From Candidatus Bathyarchaeota archaeon B26-1 (GTDB taxonomy: Archaea > Thermoproteota > Bathyarchaeia > Bathyarchaeales > B26-1), in assembly GCA_001593925.1 (NCBI GenBank), contig LUCD01000044.1, positions 1 to 9,510 on the forward strand: a stretch of DNA of 9,510 nucleotides, written 5' to 3'. Below, piece after piece: positions 1 through 5,285 of the stretch. Below the pieces are notes generated by a model. That model was not told where the DNA came from. It searched no databases and saw nothing but the letters and a program-made list of their open reading frames with translations. A program made the translations under genes and the position numbers. Each line of letters starts with the position of its first letter. The first letter of the stretch is position 1.

Positions 1-66
1 GAAACGGTGATGTCACAAGTCACAGAACCACAGGTTTCTGAAAGGATCAAGTCCGTGATTCAATAG
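1..66 (+). CDS. Possible C-terminal end of an upstream gene (partial)
   Basis: Reading from base 1 gives 21 open codons (ETVMSQVTEPQVSERIKSVIQ, in two halves ETVMSQVTEP and QVSERIKSVIQ) and then a TAG at 64-66. The second half has the heptad-like pattern of an amphipathic helix, which is what one expects at a protein end. A perfect AT-rich palindrome starts directly after the stop, as would suit a gene end. The piece is too short to assign to a family, and an open frame of 21 codons can occur by chance, so this is only a tentative call. No start is in the window. Confidence 0.35.
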   Translation, partial: ETVMSQVTEPQVSERIKSVIQ

Positions 67-87
67 TGATAAAAACAGTTTTTATCA
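67..87. terminator. Perfect 21-bp AT-rich palindrome after the partial gene
   Basis: Arm TGATAAAAAC (67-76) is followed by one base (A77) and its exact complement GTTTTTATCA (78-87). It begins at the base after the TAG of the partial frame at 1-66. With a loop of about five bases, the RNA would form a weak A-U hairpin containing a run of five U, which could serve as a transcription end. The very short centre suits a DNA dyad bound by a dimeric protein equally well. Confidence 0.45.
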
Positions 88-131
88 GGCATAGTGAATA
101 ATAACGGAAACTCAGAAATGTTCTAGTAAAA

Positions 132-145
132 AAGAAATTTATACC
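132..145 (+). promoter_or_regulatory. Candidate BRE/TATA element upstream of the membrane winged-helix gene
   Basis: AAGAAATTTATACC resembles an archaeal BRE plus TATA box. It would place a start of transcription near 170, leaving about 100 nt of leader before the ATG at 267. A second candidate, ATTTATCT at 201-208 preceded by the purine-rich CGAAAG, would start transcription near 230. That spacing is the better one for a gene starting at 267. Which element is used cannot be decided from sequence. Confidence 0.35.
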
Positions 146-215
146 CGTTTTTAGCAGTCTACAATCTTTGTATGATTGTTTTATTTGTTTGTGACGAAAG
201 ATTTATCTGGTGATC

Positions 216-230
216 TCACAGATATTGTGA
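216..230. promoter_or_regulatory. TCACA/TGTGA inverted repeat, candidate operator
   Basis: TCACA (216-220) and TGTGA (226-230) form a dyad around GATAT, followed at once by GTGATGTCAC (227-236), itself a GTGA/TCAC dyad. The site lies between the candidate TATA element at 201-208 and the ATG at 267, where a bound protein would block transcription. The decamer GTGATGTCAC also occurs at 7-16. A nearly identical dyad (TCACA-GAT-TGTGA) lies at 1802-1814 in the origin region. Confidence 0.45.
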
Positions 231-266
231 TGTCACGAGCTACATCTTAACGGGGGGAACGGTGAG

Positions 267-1010
267 ATGGACCTATACCTACTGGTTTCAGGCACAATTT
301 TGATCTTCACGTCGATTATGGCTTACGTATATATCAGGAAGTTGAGGGGAGTCTTCAGGGAGTACAGTAAGGCAAAGACTCTTCTGGAGGATATCATAGT
401 GAGCTTCAATAGGGACCTTGAAAGGCAGGGTGAGGAGATACGTTCAGTTTCTCAGGGGGTTGAGGAAGTTCTACTAGAGATCAACAAGCTCAAAAACCGT
501 GAAGGAGCTGTGGGGTTAGAGAGTTTTGAGGAGAGGATAGCAGATATACGAGAGAGAGTGGAGACTGTTTCCAAGATTAGGGAACGCCTAGAGGCACGTA
601 TAGAGACCCTAGATAGAAAGATCGAAGAGGTTTTTAGGAGGCAGGATGAGCAGGCCGAGAAGATTTCGAGGCTTGAGTCCTCTCTTGCCTCTTTGAGAGT
701 TAACGTTTTAGAGGCGGGATTGGAGGGTGCGGAGGTCAAGACGGCTATACCCTTGAGGAGGGAGAAGGCTCTATCAAAGTTAACAGATACGGAGTTAAGG
801 GTTCTTGAGATTCTCGCAACGGAGGGGGAGAAGACGGCTTCCCAGATCAGGGAGAGAATAAACCTAACTAGGGAGCATACATCCCGCCTCATGAAGAGCC
901 TTTACTCTCGAGGTTACGTCGAGCGCAACACCGAGAGGCGTCCCTACATATATCAAATAAAGAGAGAGATGCTTGAGTTATTGAAGCGGCGGAGAGAACT
1001 GGAAGCTTAG
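267..1010 (+). CDS. Membrane-anchored coiled-coil protein with C-terminal winged helix
   Basis: The 247-residue product has three visible parts. Residues 3-23 form one hydrophobic segment (LYLLVSGTILIFTSIMAYVY) followed by RKLRGVFREYSKAK, so by the positive-inside rule it is a membrane anchor with the bulk in the cytoplasm. Residues about 30-145 are charged and heptad-like with no proline, that is, a long coiled coil suited to dimerisation. Residues about 168-238 look like a MarR/ArsR-type winged helix: TDTELRVLEILATEGEKTAS, a recognition helix around LTREHTSRLMKSLYSRGYVE, and a wing at TERRPYIYQI. The ATG at 267 has a G-rich stretch (252-257) nine bases upstream. It faces the next gene tail to tail and lies about 0.7 kb from the first origin box. 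I do not recognise a named family. A membrane-bound regulator, or a tether between membrane and DNA, would fit the architecture, but both are inference. Confidence 0.88.
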   Translation: MDLYLLVSGTILIFTSIMAYVYIRKLRGVFREYSKAKTLLEDIIVSFNRDLERQGEEIRSVSQGVEEVLLEINKLKNREGAVGLESFEERIADIRERVETVSKIRERLEARIETLDRKIEEVFRRQDEQAEKISRLESSLASLRVNVLEAGLEGAEVKTAIPLRREKALSKLTDTELRVLEILATEGEKTASQIRERINLTREHTSRLMKSLYSRGYVERNTERRPYIYQIKREMLELLKRRRELEA

Positions 1011-1018
1011 CCTTCCCC

Positions 1019-1028
1019 ATAAAAATTT
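1019..1028 (-). terminator. T-rich end signal for the 136-residue gene
   Basis: The 44-bp gap between the two convergent winged-helix genes contains ATAAAAATTT. On the minus strand this reads as a T-tract about 27-36 bases after the stop at 1055, which is the usual form of archaeal termination signals. For the plus-strand gene, a T-rich stretch (GTTTTATTTCT, about 1060-1070) lies inside the end of the opposing gene. Confidence 0.35.
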
Positions 1029-1054
1029 GCAATAGACGCAGGGTGCACAAAACT

Positions 1055-1465
1055 CTACCGTTTTATTTCTCTTTGGATAGTAGTGGTGGGCATCAATCGG
1101 TATTTAACCCTGTTGGAGCTCCGAACCTTCATCAGAAGTCCCCTATCTGCCAGACGTGAGAGGTACGTCGACGCCGTGCTGAGACTTATGGGTTCCCCCG
1201 TCTCACCCTCATAGACCTCCTTAAGGTCTTTGGCGGAGAACCACACTAATGGGAACTTTCTCTCTACGATTAGACGAACCTTCTCGATCTTCGGTAGGTC
1301 TTCCGGCTGTTTCCACGCTGGCTGGACGCTCGGCATTCCTCCAAGGAGCTCAACTATGTCTAGAATTCCTAGGGCCTTCTCCCTTGTGACTCTTCCCTCA
1401 AATGTGATGGTGTAACGGTTCCCCTCCTCGTCGTAGACCTCTACACGCATCTTTCTAGCAGGCAC
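1055..1465 (-). CDS. Small winged-helix protein divergent from the initiator gene
   Basis: The product has 136 residues. The N-terminal part (about 6-45, MRVEVYDEEGNRYTITFEG then VTREKALGILDIVELLGG) reads as two or three strands and a helix. The C-terminal part (about 58-128) is a winged helix: IEKVRLIVERKF, WFSAKDLKEVYEGETGE, a recognition helix ISLSTASTYLSRLADRGLL, and a wing with VRSSNRVKYRLM. This start is a GTG with AAAGGTG (1479-1473) seven bases ahead, so it is preferred over the ATG at 1450. The gene is transcribed away from the origin, and orc1 lies on its other side. No enzymatic motif is visible. A transcriptional regulator or an origin-binding accessory factor is plausible from position. 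I do not know a named family for it. Confidence 0.85.
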   Translation of the reverse strand: MPARKMRVEVYDEEGNRYTITFEGRVTREKALGILDIVELLGGMPSVQPAWKQPEDLPKIEKVRLIVERKFPLVWFSAKDLKEVYEGETGEPISLSTASTYLSRLADRGLLMKVRSSNRVKYRLMPTTTIQREIKR

Positions 1466-1517
1466 AACGTTACACCTTTCTAGACAGGAAGAGCTGCTGA
1501 GGGAATTTTACAATCAC

Positions 1518-1547
1518 TTCACAATTATCTCTTCACAAGTTATAAAT
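1518..1547 (-). promoter_or_regulatory. TATA box and paired TTGTGAAG repeats of the 136-residue gene
   Basis: On the minus strand ATTTATAA (1547-1540) is a good TATA box. It is followed by two direct copies of TTGTGAA (plus strand TTCACAA at 1518-1524 and 1532-1538, 14 bp apart). Transcription would start near 1515-1520, so the repeats lie between TATA box and start site, the classic place for an archaeal repressor. The repeat core TGTGA is the same as in the candidate operator of the membrane winged-helix gene. Confidence 0.45.
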
Positions 1548-1690
1548 GAAGCGGTGAAAACTGAAAGGAAAATCTCTTCAAATAATGGCTAAAAACATGA
1601 AATGATTCAAAATTTCAAAGATTTAAATTCACACAAGTTAACTCCTTTGGCTCGATCCAAACGATGAAAGAAACGAATTCTTTTTTATTT

Positions 1691-1710
1691 TCCAGTGGAA
1701 ACGGAGGGGT
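1691..1710 (+). other. Origin recognition box ORB1
   Basis: TCCAGTGGAAAC is followed by GGAGGGGT, very close to the conserved archaeal ORB core (TCCAGTGGAAAC, then purines and a G-run). It is the best match of the three and is preceded by a T-rich run (1681-1690), also usual for ORBs. Orc1/Cdc6 proteins bind such boxes through the winged-helix domain and the AAA+ initiator-specific motif. Confidence 0.85.
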
Positions 1711-1791
1711 TCGTCAATTCACAGAGTATAGATAAGAAAAAAGCAAACTACACGAAAAGAAGTATTAAAAAGAGACATGAAAGAGGCAATA

Positions 1792-1814
1792 TCACAGGTC
1801 GTCACAGATTGTGA
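1792..1814. repeat. TCACA motifs with a TCACA-GAT-TGTGA dyad inside the origin
   Basis: TCACA occurs at 1792-1796 and 1802-1806, and the latter forms a dyad with TGTGA at 1810-1814. Further copies lie at 1519, 1533, 1629 and 1719, so seven copies (both strands) fall within about 300 bp. Fewer than one would be expected by chance for a 5-mer. The dyad resembles the one at 216-230. Confidence 0.5.
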
Positions 1815-1962
1815 AAAGATGACTGTCCAACAACCTTGTCGATTGGAGGAGGATACCGCTGTTTACCATATGGTTTAAGTAACCATTTTAAGCGATTCTT
1901 AAGAAACAGCAAAATTATGACTGAAAAAGAACTTAAACTCTCTGTTCAAGGCGTATCCCCCT

Positions 1963-1982
1963 ACCCCTCAATTTCCTGTGGA
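1963..1982 (-). other. Origin recognition box ORB2 (inverted)
   Basis: Read on the minus strand: TCCACAGGAAAT, then TGAGGGGT, then a second G-run (AGGGGG). Sixteen of 20 positions equal ORB1. It points against ORB1, so the G-runs of the two converge on the spacer 1711-1962. The extended double G-run resembles the longer ORB form. Confidence 0.75.
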
Positions 1983-2027
1983 CCTCAGTGTTAGCCATTT
2001 AAAGACAAAAACTTCACCTGTAGCCAG

Positions 2028-2079
2028 ATAAAAACTCTTTTTGAAAATGTAAAAAATATTGTATAATAGATTATTAGTA
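2028..2079. other. Candidate DNA unwinding element
   Basis: This is the most AT-rich run of the origin: between 2041 and 2079 there are five G and no C, and only two C occur in 2028-2040. It lies between ORB2 and ORB3, which point outward from it. Such a stretch is the natural place for first strand opening next to bound Orc1/Cdc6. Confidence 0.55.
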
Positions 2080-2107
2080 CTGATCAGAAGTTTACCTAAA
2101 CGGGAAT

Positions 2108-2128
2108 ATTCTTTTTAACAAAAAGAAT
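2108..2128. repeat. AT-rich inverted repeat beside ORB3
   Basis: ATTCTTTTT (2108-2116) and its exact complement AAAAAGAAT (2120-2128) are separated by AAC. It sits 29 bp before ORB3 and just after the AT-rich core. It may be a protein-binding dyad, part of the unwinding region, or a weak terminator shielding the origin. Confidence 0.45.
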
Positions 2129-2156
2129 CAATACTAATGCTTCATCAAGGAATATT

Positions 2157-2176
2157 TCCAATAGAAATTGAGGGGT
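2157..2176 (+). other. Origin recognition box ORB3, next to the orc1 promoter
   Basis: TCCAATAGAAAT, then TGAGGGGT and a second G-run (GCGGGG). It shares 17 of 20 positions with ORB2 and 16 with ORB1. It ends about 40 bp before the candidate TATA box of orc1, so bound initiator could also control its own gene. A GTG at 2175 inside this box is in frame with orc1, which would tempt an automatic start call. Confidence 0.72.
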
Positions 2177-2215
2177 GCGGGGCTTCTCCTCCGAGCCTTT
2201 AGATTCCATCACCAC

Positions 2216-2224
2216 TATATCTAT
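2216..2224 (+). promoter_or_regulatory. Candidate TATA box of orc1/cdc6
   Basis: TATATCTAT, followed by a T-run, lies between ORB3 and the ATG at 2280 and would start transcription near 2245. A TTCACA at 2254-2259 falls just after that point, another copy of the motif that marks the two winged-helix promoters. No Shine-Dalgarno sequence is obvious before the ATG. Confidence 0.35.
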
Positions 2225-2279
2225 TTTTTTGTATGGGAGGTCTTATTACTCCATTCACATTATTGCCAAAAGACTGCCC

Positions 2280-3527
2280 ATGAAGGGAGTAGACAGAAAA
2301 AGCGAGATTCTAGATGAAGTCTTTGAGAACTTCCTTAGAGGATTCAAGATATTTAAGAACCGTGAAGTTCTTCGCCACGATTATATACCTGACTATCTCC
2401 CGCATAGAGAGGAGCATATCCGTTATCTCGGCGAGATAGTCGCCCCAACCTTGGGAGGTTTTCCATGCTCAAACGTCTTCATTTATGGAAAGACAGGTAC
2501 AGGAAAGACGGCTGTGATTAAGTATGTCCTTAAAAAGCTCGTTGCAAAGGCTCGTTCATTGAACTCTCCAGTCAGAGTATGCTACATAAACTGCCGATTG
2601 GCTGGAACAGAGTACAGGATACTTTCAAGTCTATGCAACGCCATATTTGTGGACGTTCCGTTTACTGGACTGGCTTTAGGTGAAGTTTTCGACCGGTTCA
2701 GAGGCGGCCTCAACTCGGAGAAGATAATCCTCTTAACAGTTCTCGACGAGATCGATGTACTGGTAAAGGAGCGGGGTGACAGCCTCCTCTACGAACTAAC
2801 CCGAATCAACGAAGACCTCTCAGGCAGCCGGGTCTCGATAATCGGAATCTCCAACGATCTCAGCTTTAAAGAGTACCTCGACCCAAGAGTCTTAAGCACC
2901 TTGAGCGAGGAAGAGATAGTCTTCAAGCCATATAATGCGTCTGAACTTAGAGACATACTCTTAGATAGAGCTAGTATGGCATTTCAAGAGGGAGTTTTAA
3001 CTGAGGGTGCTCTAAGTCTCTGCGCAGCTTTGGCCGCGGCTGAGCATGGTGATGCCCGGCGGGCACTCGATCTCTTAAGGGTTGCCGGAGAATTGGCTGA
3101 GAGGGAAGGCTCTAAGCAGATAGTGGAGGACCACGTTCGAAGGGCTAAGAGGAGAATAGAGCATGATAGGATGATTGAAGCCCTAAAGAGCCTCCCACTA
3201 CACTCAAAATTTGTTTTGCTCAGCGTATATTTGTTGAGTAAGACGGGTTCAAATAAATCGGTAACTGGCGACATATATAATGTGTATTGTGAGGTATGTG
3301 AAAGGCTTGGAATGGCCCCGTTGACGCAGAGGAGGGTCAGCGGACTTATCAACGAGCTTGACGTGATCGGCCTGCTGAACTCGAGGGTCGTCAGTCTGGG
3401 GAGGTACGGTCGAACCAAGAAGATCACTCTGAGTGTACCTAAGTCTCTGGTTAGGAGGGTCTTCGCTGAGGATGAACGGTTCATCTCAATAATAGATTAT
3501 ACTCCTAAATGTTTGATGAAGCCTTGA
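2280..3527 (+). CDS. cdc6: Orc1/Cdc6 replication initiator
   Basis: This 415-residue AAA+ protein would bind the origin boxes next door and load the MCM helicase. Visible motifs, numbered from the ATG at 2280: NREVLRHDYIPDYLPHREEH (27-46), the family signature before the ATPase; Walker A GKTGTGKT (70-77); Walker B LLTVLDEID (151-159); sensor 1 at N192 (GISND); sensor 2 in GDARRALDLL (257-266, Arg260). A C-terminal winged helix (about 305-390) has its recognition helix near TQRRVSGLINEL and its wing at GRYGRTKKI. All ATPase residues are present, so it should be active. The frame opens earlier, at a GTG at 2175, but that start lies inside ORB3 and adds 35 residues foreign to the family, so the ATG is preferred. 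The length is typical of archaeal Orc1. The gene runs away from the origin and converges on the PolD subunit gene. Confidence 0.95.
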   Translation: MKGVDRKSEILDEVFENFLRGFKIFKNREVLRHDYIPDYLPHREEHIRYLGEIVAPTLGGFPCSNVFIYGKTGTGKTAVIKYVLKKLVAKARSLNSPVRVCYINCRLAGTEYRILSSLCNAIFVDVPFTGLALGEVFDRFRGGLNSEKIILLTVLDEIDVLVKERGDSLLYELTRINEDLSGSRVSIIGISNDLSFKEYLDPRVLSTLSEEEIVFKPYNASELRDILLDRASMAFQEGVLTEGALSLCAALAAAEHGDARRALDLLRVAGELAEREGSKQIVEDHVRRAKRRIEHDRMIEALKSLPLHSKFVLLSVYLLSKTGSNKSVTGDIYNVYCEVCERLGMAPLTQRRVSGLINELDVIGLLNSRVVSLGRYGRTKKITLSVPKSLVRRVFAEDERFISIIDYTPKCLMKP

Positions 3528-3529
3528 CG

Positions 3530-3546
3530 GCTGAAAAGACTTCAGC
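3530..3546. terminator. Perfect hairpin between two convergent genes
   Basis: GCTGAA (3530-3535) pairs exactly with TTCAGC (3541-3546) around a five-base loop. It spans the 14-bp gap between the orc1 stop and the polB stop and overlaps the latter. A shorter stem AGCC/GGCT (3520-3523, 3529-3532) competes with it over the orc1 stop. No clear T-tract follows on either strand, so its role as a two-way end signal is plausible only. Confidence 0.4.
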
Positions 3547-5107
3547 TCCATCGAGATGTGAAGTCTATAGATGTGACCTCTAAGGTCTGAAGGTTCACAA
3601 CGGGGACGATTCCGGGATTTGGTGTGTGACCCATCTCCCTCTGATACTCCGTCTGCTCCTGCCAGGCACCAGAGTTAACGATTAAGGTTCCTCTGTAGTT
3701 GATGTATCCAAGTCTGTGGACATGTCCGGCGTGGAAGATGTCTGGCACATCCTCTATGACTAGGAAATCCCTCTTCTCTGGGGAGATGGGGGTTCTCTCG
3801 CCGTAGGCAGGAGCCAAATGTCTGCTTTGAAGAAGAAACCGCATCGCCTTTTCAGGCTCCTGAAAACTCATGTTTGGGAGAAGCGAGGTCACATCATCGA
3901 GGCTCCTACCGTGATACAAAAGGACCCTCACCCCGTGGAGGAGGATCATGGATGGATTACCGAGCAGATGAACCCTACCCAATTCTTGAAGAGGCTCAAC
4001 ATACTCGGCCTTTATTGCCGGTTGAGGCAGGGCTCTCCTTACAGCATCATGGTTTCCCGGTATGATTATGATCTCTATGTGGTCTGGGGTCTGCTCTAGG
4101 AATTCAGCTGCGACCTTATACTGTTCGTATATGTCTTTTATCTCGAGTTCATCAAACTGTTGCGGGTAGACACCGACCCCATCAACTATGTCCCCTGTTA
4201 TGATCAGGTACTTTACGTGTCCAGCTATCTCGGTAAGCCTGCGGTCTCCAAACCTCCCGTTCAGCCACGCAGAAAAACGCTTGAACTCGTCTTCCATGAA
4301 CATTTTGCTTCCGACGTGCATGTCTGATATGAGAGCTGCGTAGACTGGTAGGGGGGCCTTGTTCGGCTTCCTTAACGGAATGTCCGGCATGAGAATGTCC
4401 TCTGCTATGAGTAGATCGCTCTTCCCTTTAACGGCTTGAATACAGATAACTTGGTCCAAGATGAGGTTTCTAGCCTTGTTTATGGTTTCTCCGCTACCTG
4501 ATGGAACGTAAACCGTGGCCTCACCCTCAAAATCCTCAACCTCTAGGAAGATTCCTTTCTCAGTCTCCCTCTTCCCCCTTATCATACATACAAACTTAAC
4601 TTTTGATCCTTGGGTAGTCTTTATGGCGTCTGAGACGGATGTTGCATCCTTCACGTCCATCCTCTGCCTGAGTAGCCTACTCAACCTTCTGAACCTGTCT
4701 TGGAAGTATTCCATGTAGTCCTTCAGGGAGCCGGTTGAGGCAATCTGGTTGGTGGGGTCCTCTACCACTTCTAGATCGGCTTCAACCTCTTTAGCGTAGA
4801 ATTTAGGAAGGCCTTTCCCGGTTCTTATGGCAAGCTCTTCTGTCTCCTTAAGCTCCGGTATTACCCGCCTCAACTTCTCCTCTAGGAGGAGGCGGCTGAT
4901 AAAGAGAGGCCTCTCCGGAAGGGCGTCAATTTCTCTTATAACATCTCTTACAACGTCCTCTAGGTCTTCCACAGTTTTTCCTTCAGAAATCTTCCTTAAG
5001 AGCTGGAAAGCATCCTCATCGATCTGGTATCCAGCTTTAATAATTGTTGAGACGATCCTCTGGAGGCTTCTGTCCTCGCTTCTATGCAAGGCTTCCCCTT
5101 CCAACAA
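3542..5107 (-). CDS. polB: DNA polymerase D small subunit (DP1), 3'-5' exonuclease
   Basis: This 521-residue protein is the proofreading partner of the large PolD subunit (DP2, not in the window). An N-terminal helical part (about 15-45, IVSTIIKAGYQIDEDAFQLL) matches the start of known DP1 proteins. An OB fold lies at about 165-245. The calcineurin-like phosphoesterase domain fills 255-515 with all metal ligands visible: SDMHVGS (D262, H264), TGDIVDG (D306), GNHD (352-354), YHG (H399) and GHVH (H462, H464). Nuclease activity should therefore be intact. The start is a TTG at 5107; an in-frame TAA lies just upstream, no ATG occurs before residue 132, and the N-terminus fits the family. No good ribosome site precedes it. 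It converges on orc1 and diverges from the AbrB-PhoU gene. Finding initiator and polymerase subunit together at the origin makes a replication cluster. Confidence 0.95.
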   Translation of the reverse strand: MLEGEALHRSEDRSLQRIVSTIIKAGYQIDEDAFQLLRKISEGKTVEDLEDVVRDVIREIDALPERPLFISRLLLEEKLRRVIPELKETEELAIRTGKGLPKFYAKEVEADLEVVEDPTNQIASTGSLKDYMEYFQDRFRRLSRLLRQRMDVKDATSVSDAIKTTQGSKVKFVCMIRGKRETEKGIFLEVEDFEGEATVYVPSGSGETINKARNLILDQVICIQAVKGKSDLLIAEDILMPDIPLRKPNKAPLPVYAALISDMHVGSKMFMEDEFKRFSAWLNGRFGDRRLTEIAGHVKYLIITGDIVDGVGVYPQQFDELEIKDIYEQYKVAAEFLEQTPDHIEIIIIPGNHDAVRRALPQPAIKAEYVEPLQELGRVHLLGNPSMILLHGVRVLLYHGRSLDDVTSLLPNMSFQEPEKAMRFLLQSRHLAPAYGERTPISPEKRDFLVIEDVPDIFHAGHVHRLGYINYRGTLIVNSGAWQEQTEYQREMGHTPNPGIVPVVNLQTLEVTSIDFTSRWS

Positions 5108-5129
5108 GGAGAGTTAACCGTTCATACAT
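5082..5129 (-). CDS. Possible 15-codon upstream ORF overlapping the polB start
   Basis: ATG at 5129 opens a frame MYERLTLLVGRGSLA that ends in TAG at 5082, overlapping the first codons of polB in another frame. A second ATG at 5125, in the polB frame, stops after three codons (ATG AAC GGT TAA). With the weak TTG start of polB, these could restrain or couple its translation. Chance is a fair alternative. Confidence 0.15.
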   Translation of the reverse strand: MYERLTLLVGRGSLA

Positions 5130-5242
5130 TAGGTTGACGTATCTAATGACCCTTCTCTCGATTCTCACCTTTATGTCTTTTCTACATGGAGAAGTGGGAA
5201 CAACTCTAAACTAACTGCTTCAAGACTATACTTTCCAATAAA

Positions 5243-5250
5243 TTTTTATA
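5243..5250 (+). promoter_or_regulatory. TATA box of the AbrB-PhoU gene
   Basis: TTTTTATA within an AT-rich run (AATAAATTTTTATACTAAA) sits about 25 bases before 5271, so the transcript would begin close to the translation start region. No repeat or dyad is visible in the rest of the 178-bp divergent gap with polB. For polB, ACATAAAGG (minus strand, about 5178-5170) is a weak TATA candidate. Confidence 0.5.
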
Positions 5251-5285
5251 CTAAATATAATTGTTCATCCGTGGAGATGAATAAC

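Larger units (their letters stand above)
1466..2279. other. Probable replication origin (oriC), intergenic
   Basis: This 0.8-kb gene-free stretch joins the divergent winged-helix gene and orc1/cdc6. It contains three copies of an origin recognition box in mixed orientation, a long AT-rich unwinding candidate, an AT-rich dyad (2108-2128) and a cluster of TCACA motifs in its left half. ORBs beside an orc1/cdc6 gene, with an inverted pair and AT-rich DNA between or next to them, are the established layout of archaeal origins such as those of Sulfolobus, Pyrococcus and haloarchaea. The assignment rests on motif match and context, not on skew analysis. Confidence 0.8.

Noticed and set aside
7..41. 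Box C/D-like guide RNA (GTGATGT and CTGA)
   Set aside because: The C box is imperfect, no inner C'/D' boxes or kink-turn pairing are seen, and the stretch may be coding.
452..892. Long antisense frame inside the membrane winged-helix gene, and similar frames opposite orc1, polB, the oxidoreductase and ferredoxin genes
   Set aside because: All lie opposite or out of frame with genes that carry clear domains or motifs; their own translations are low-complexity or lack motifs.
1865..1885. Palindrome ACCATATGGT and adjoining TGGTT/AACCA repeat in the origin spacer
   Set aside because: Short, not repeated elsewhere and not tied to a box or promoter; left as unexplained.
2175..2279. N-terminal extension of orc1 from GTG 2175
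   Set aside because: The start lies inside ORB3, the extra 35 residues do not resemble Orc1 proteins, and the region holds a TATA candidate.
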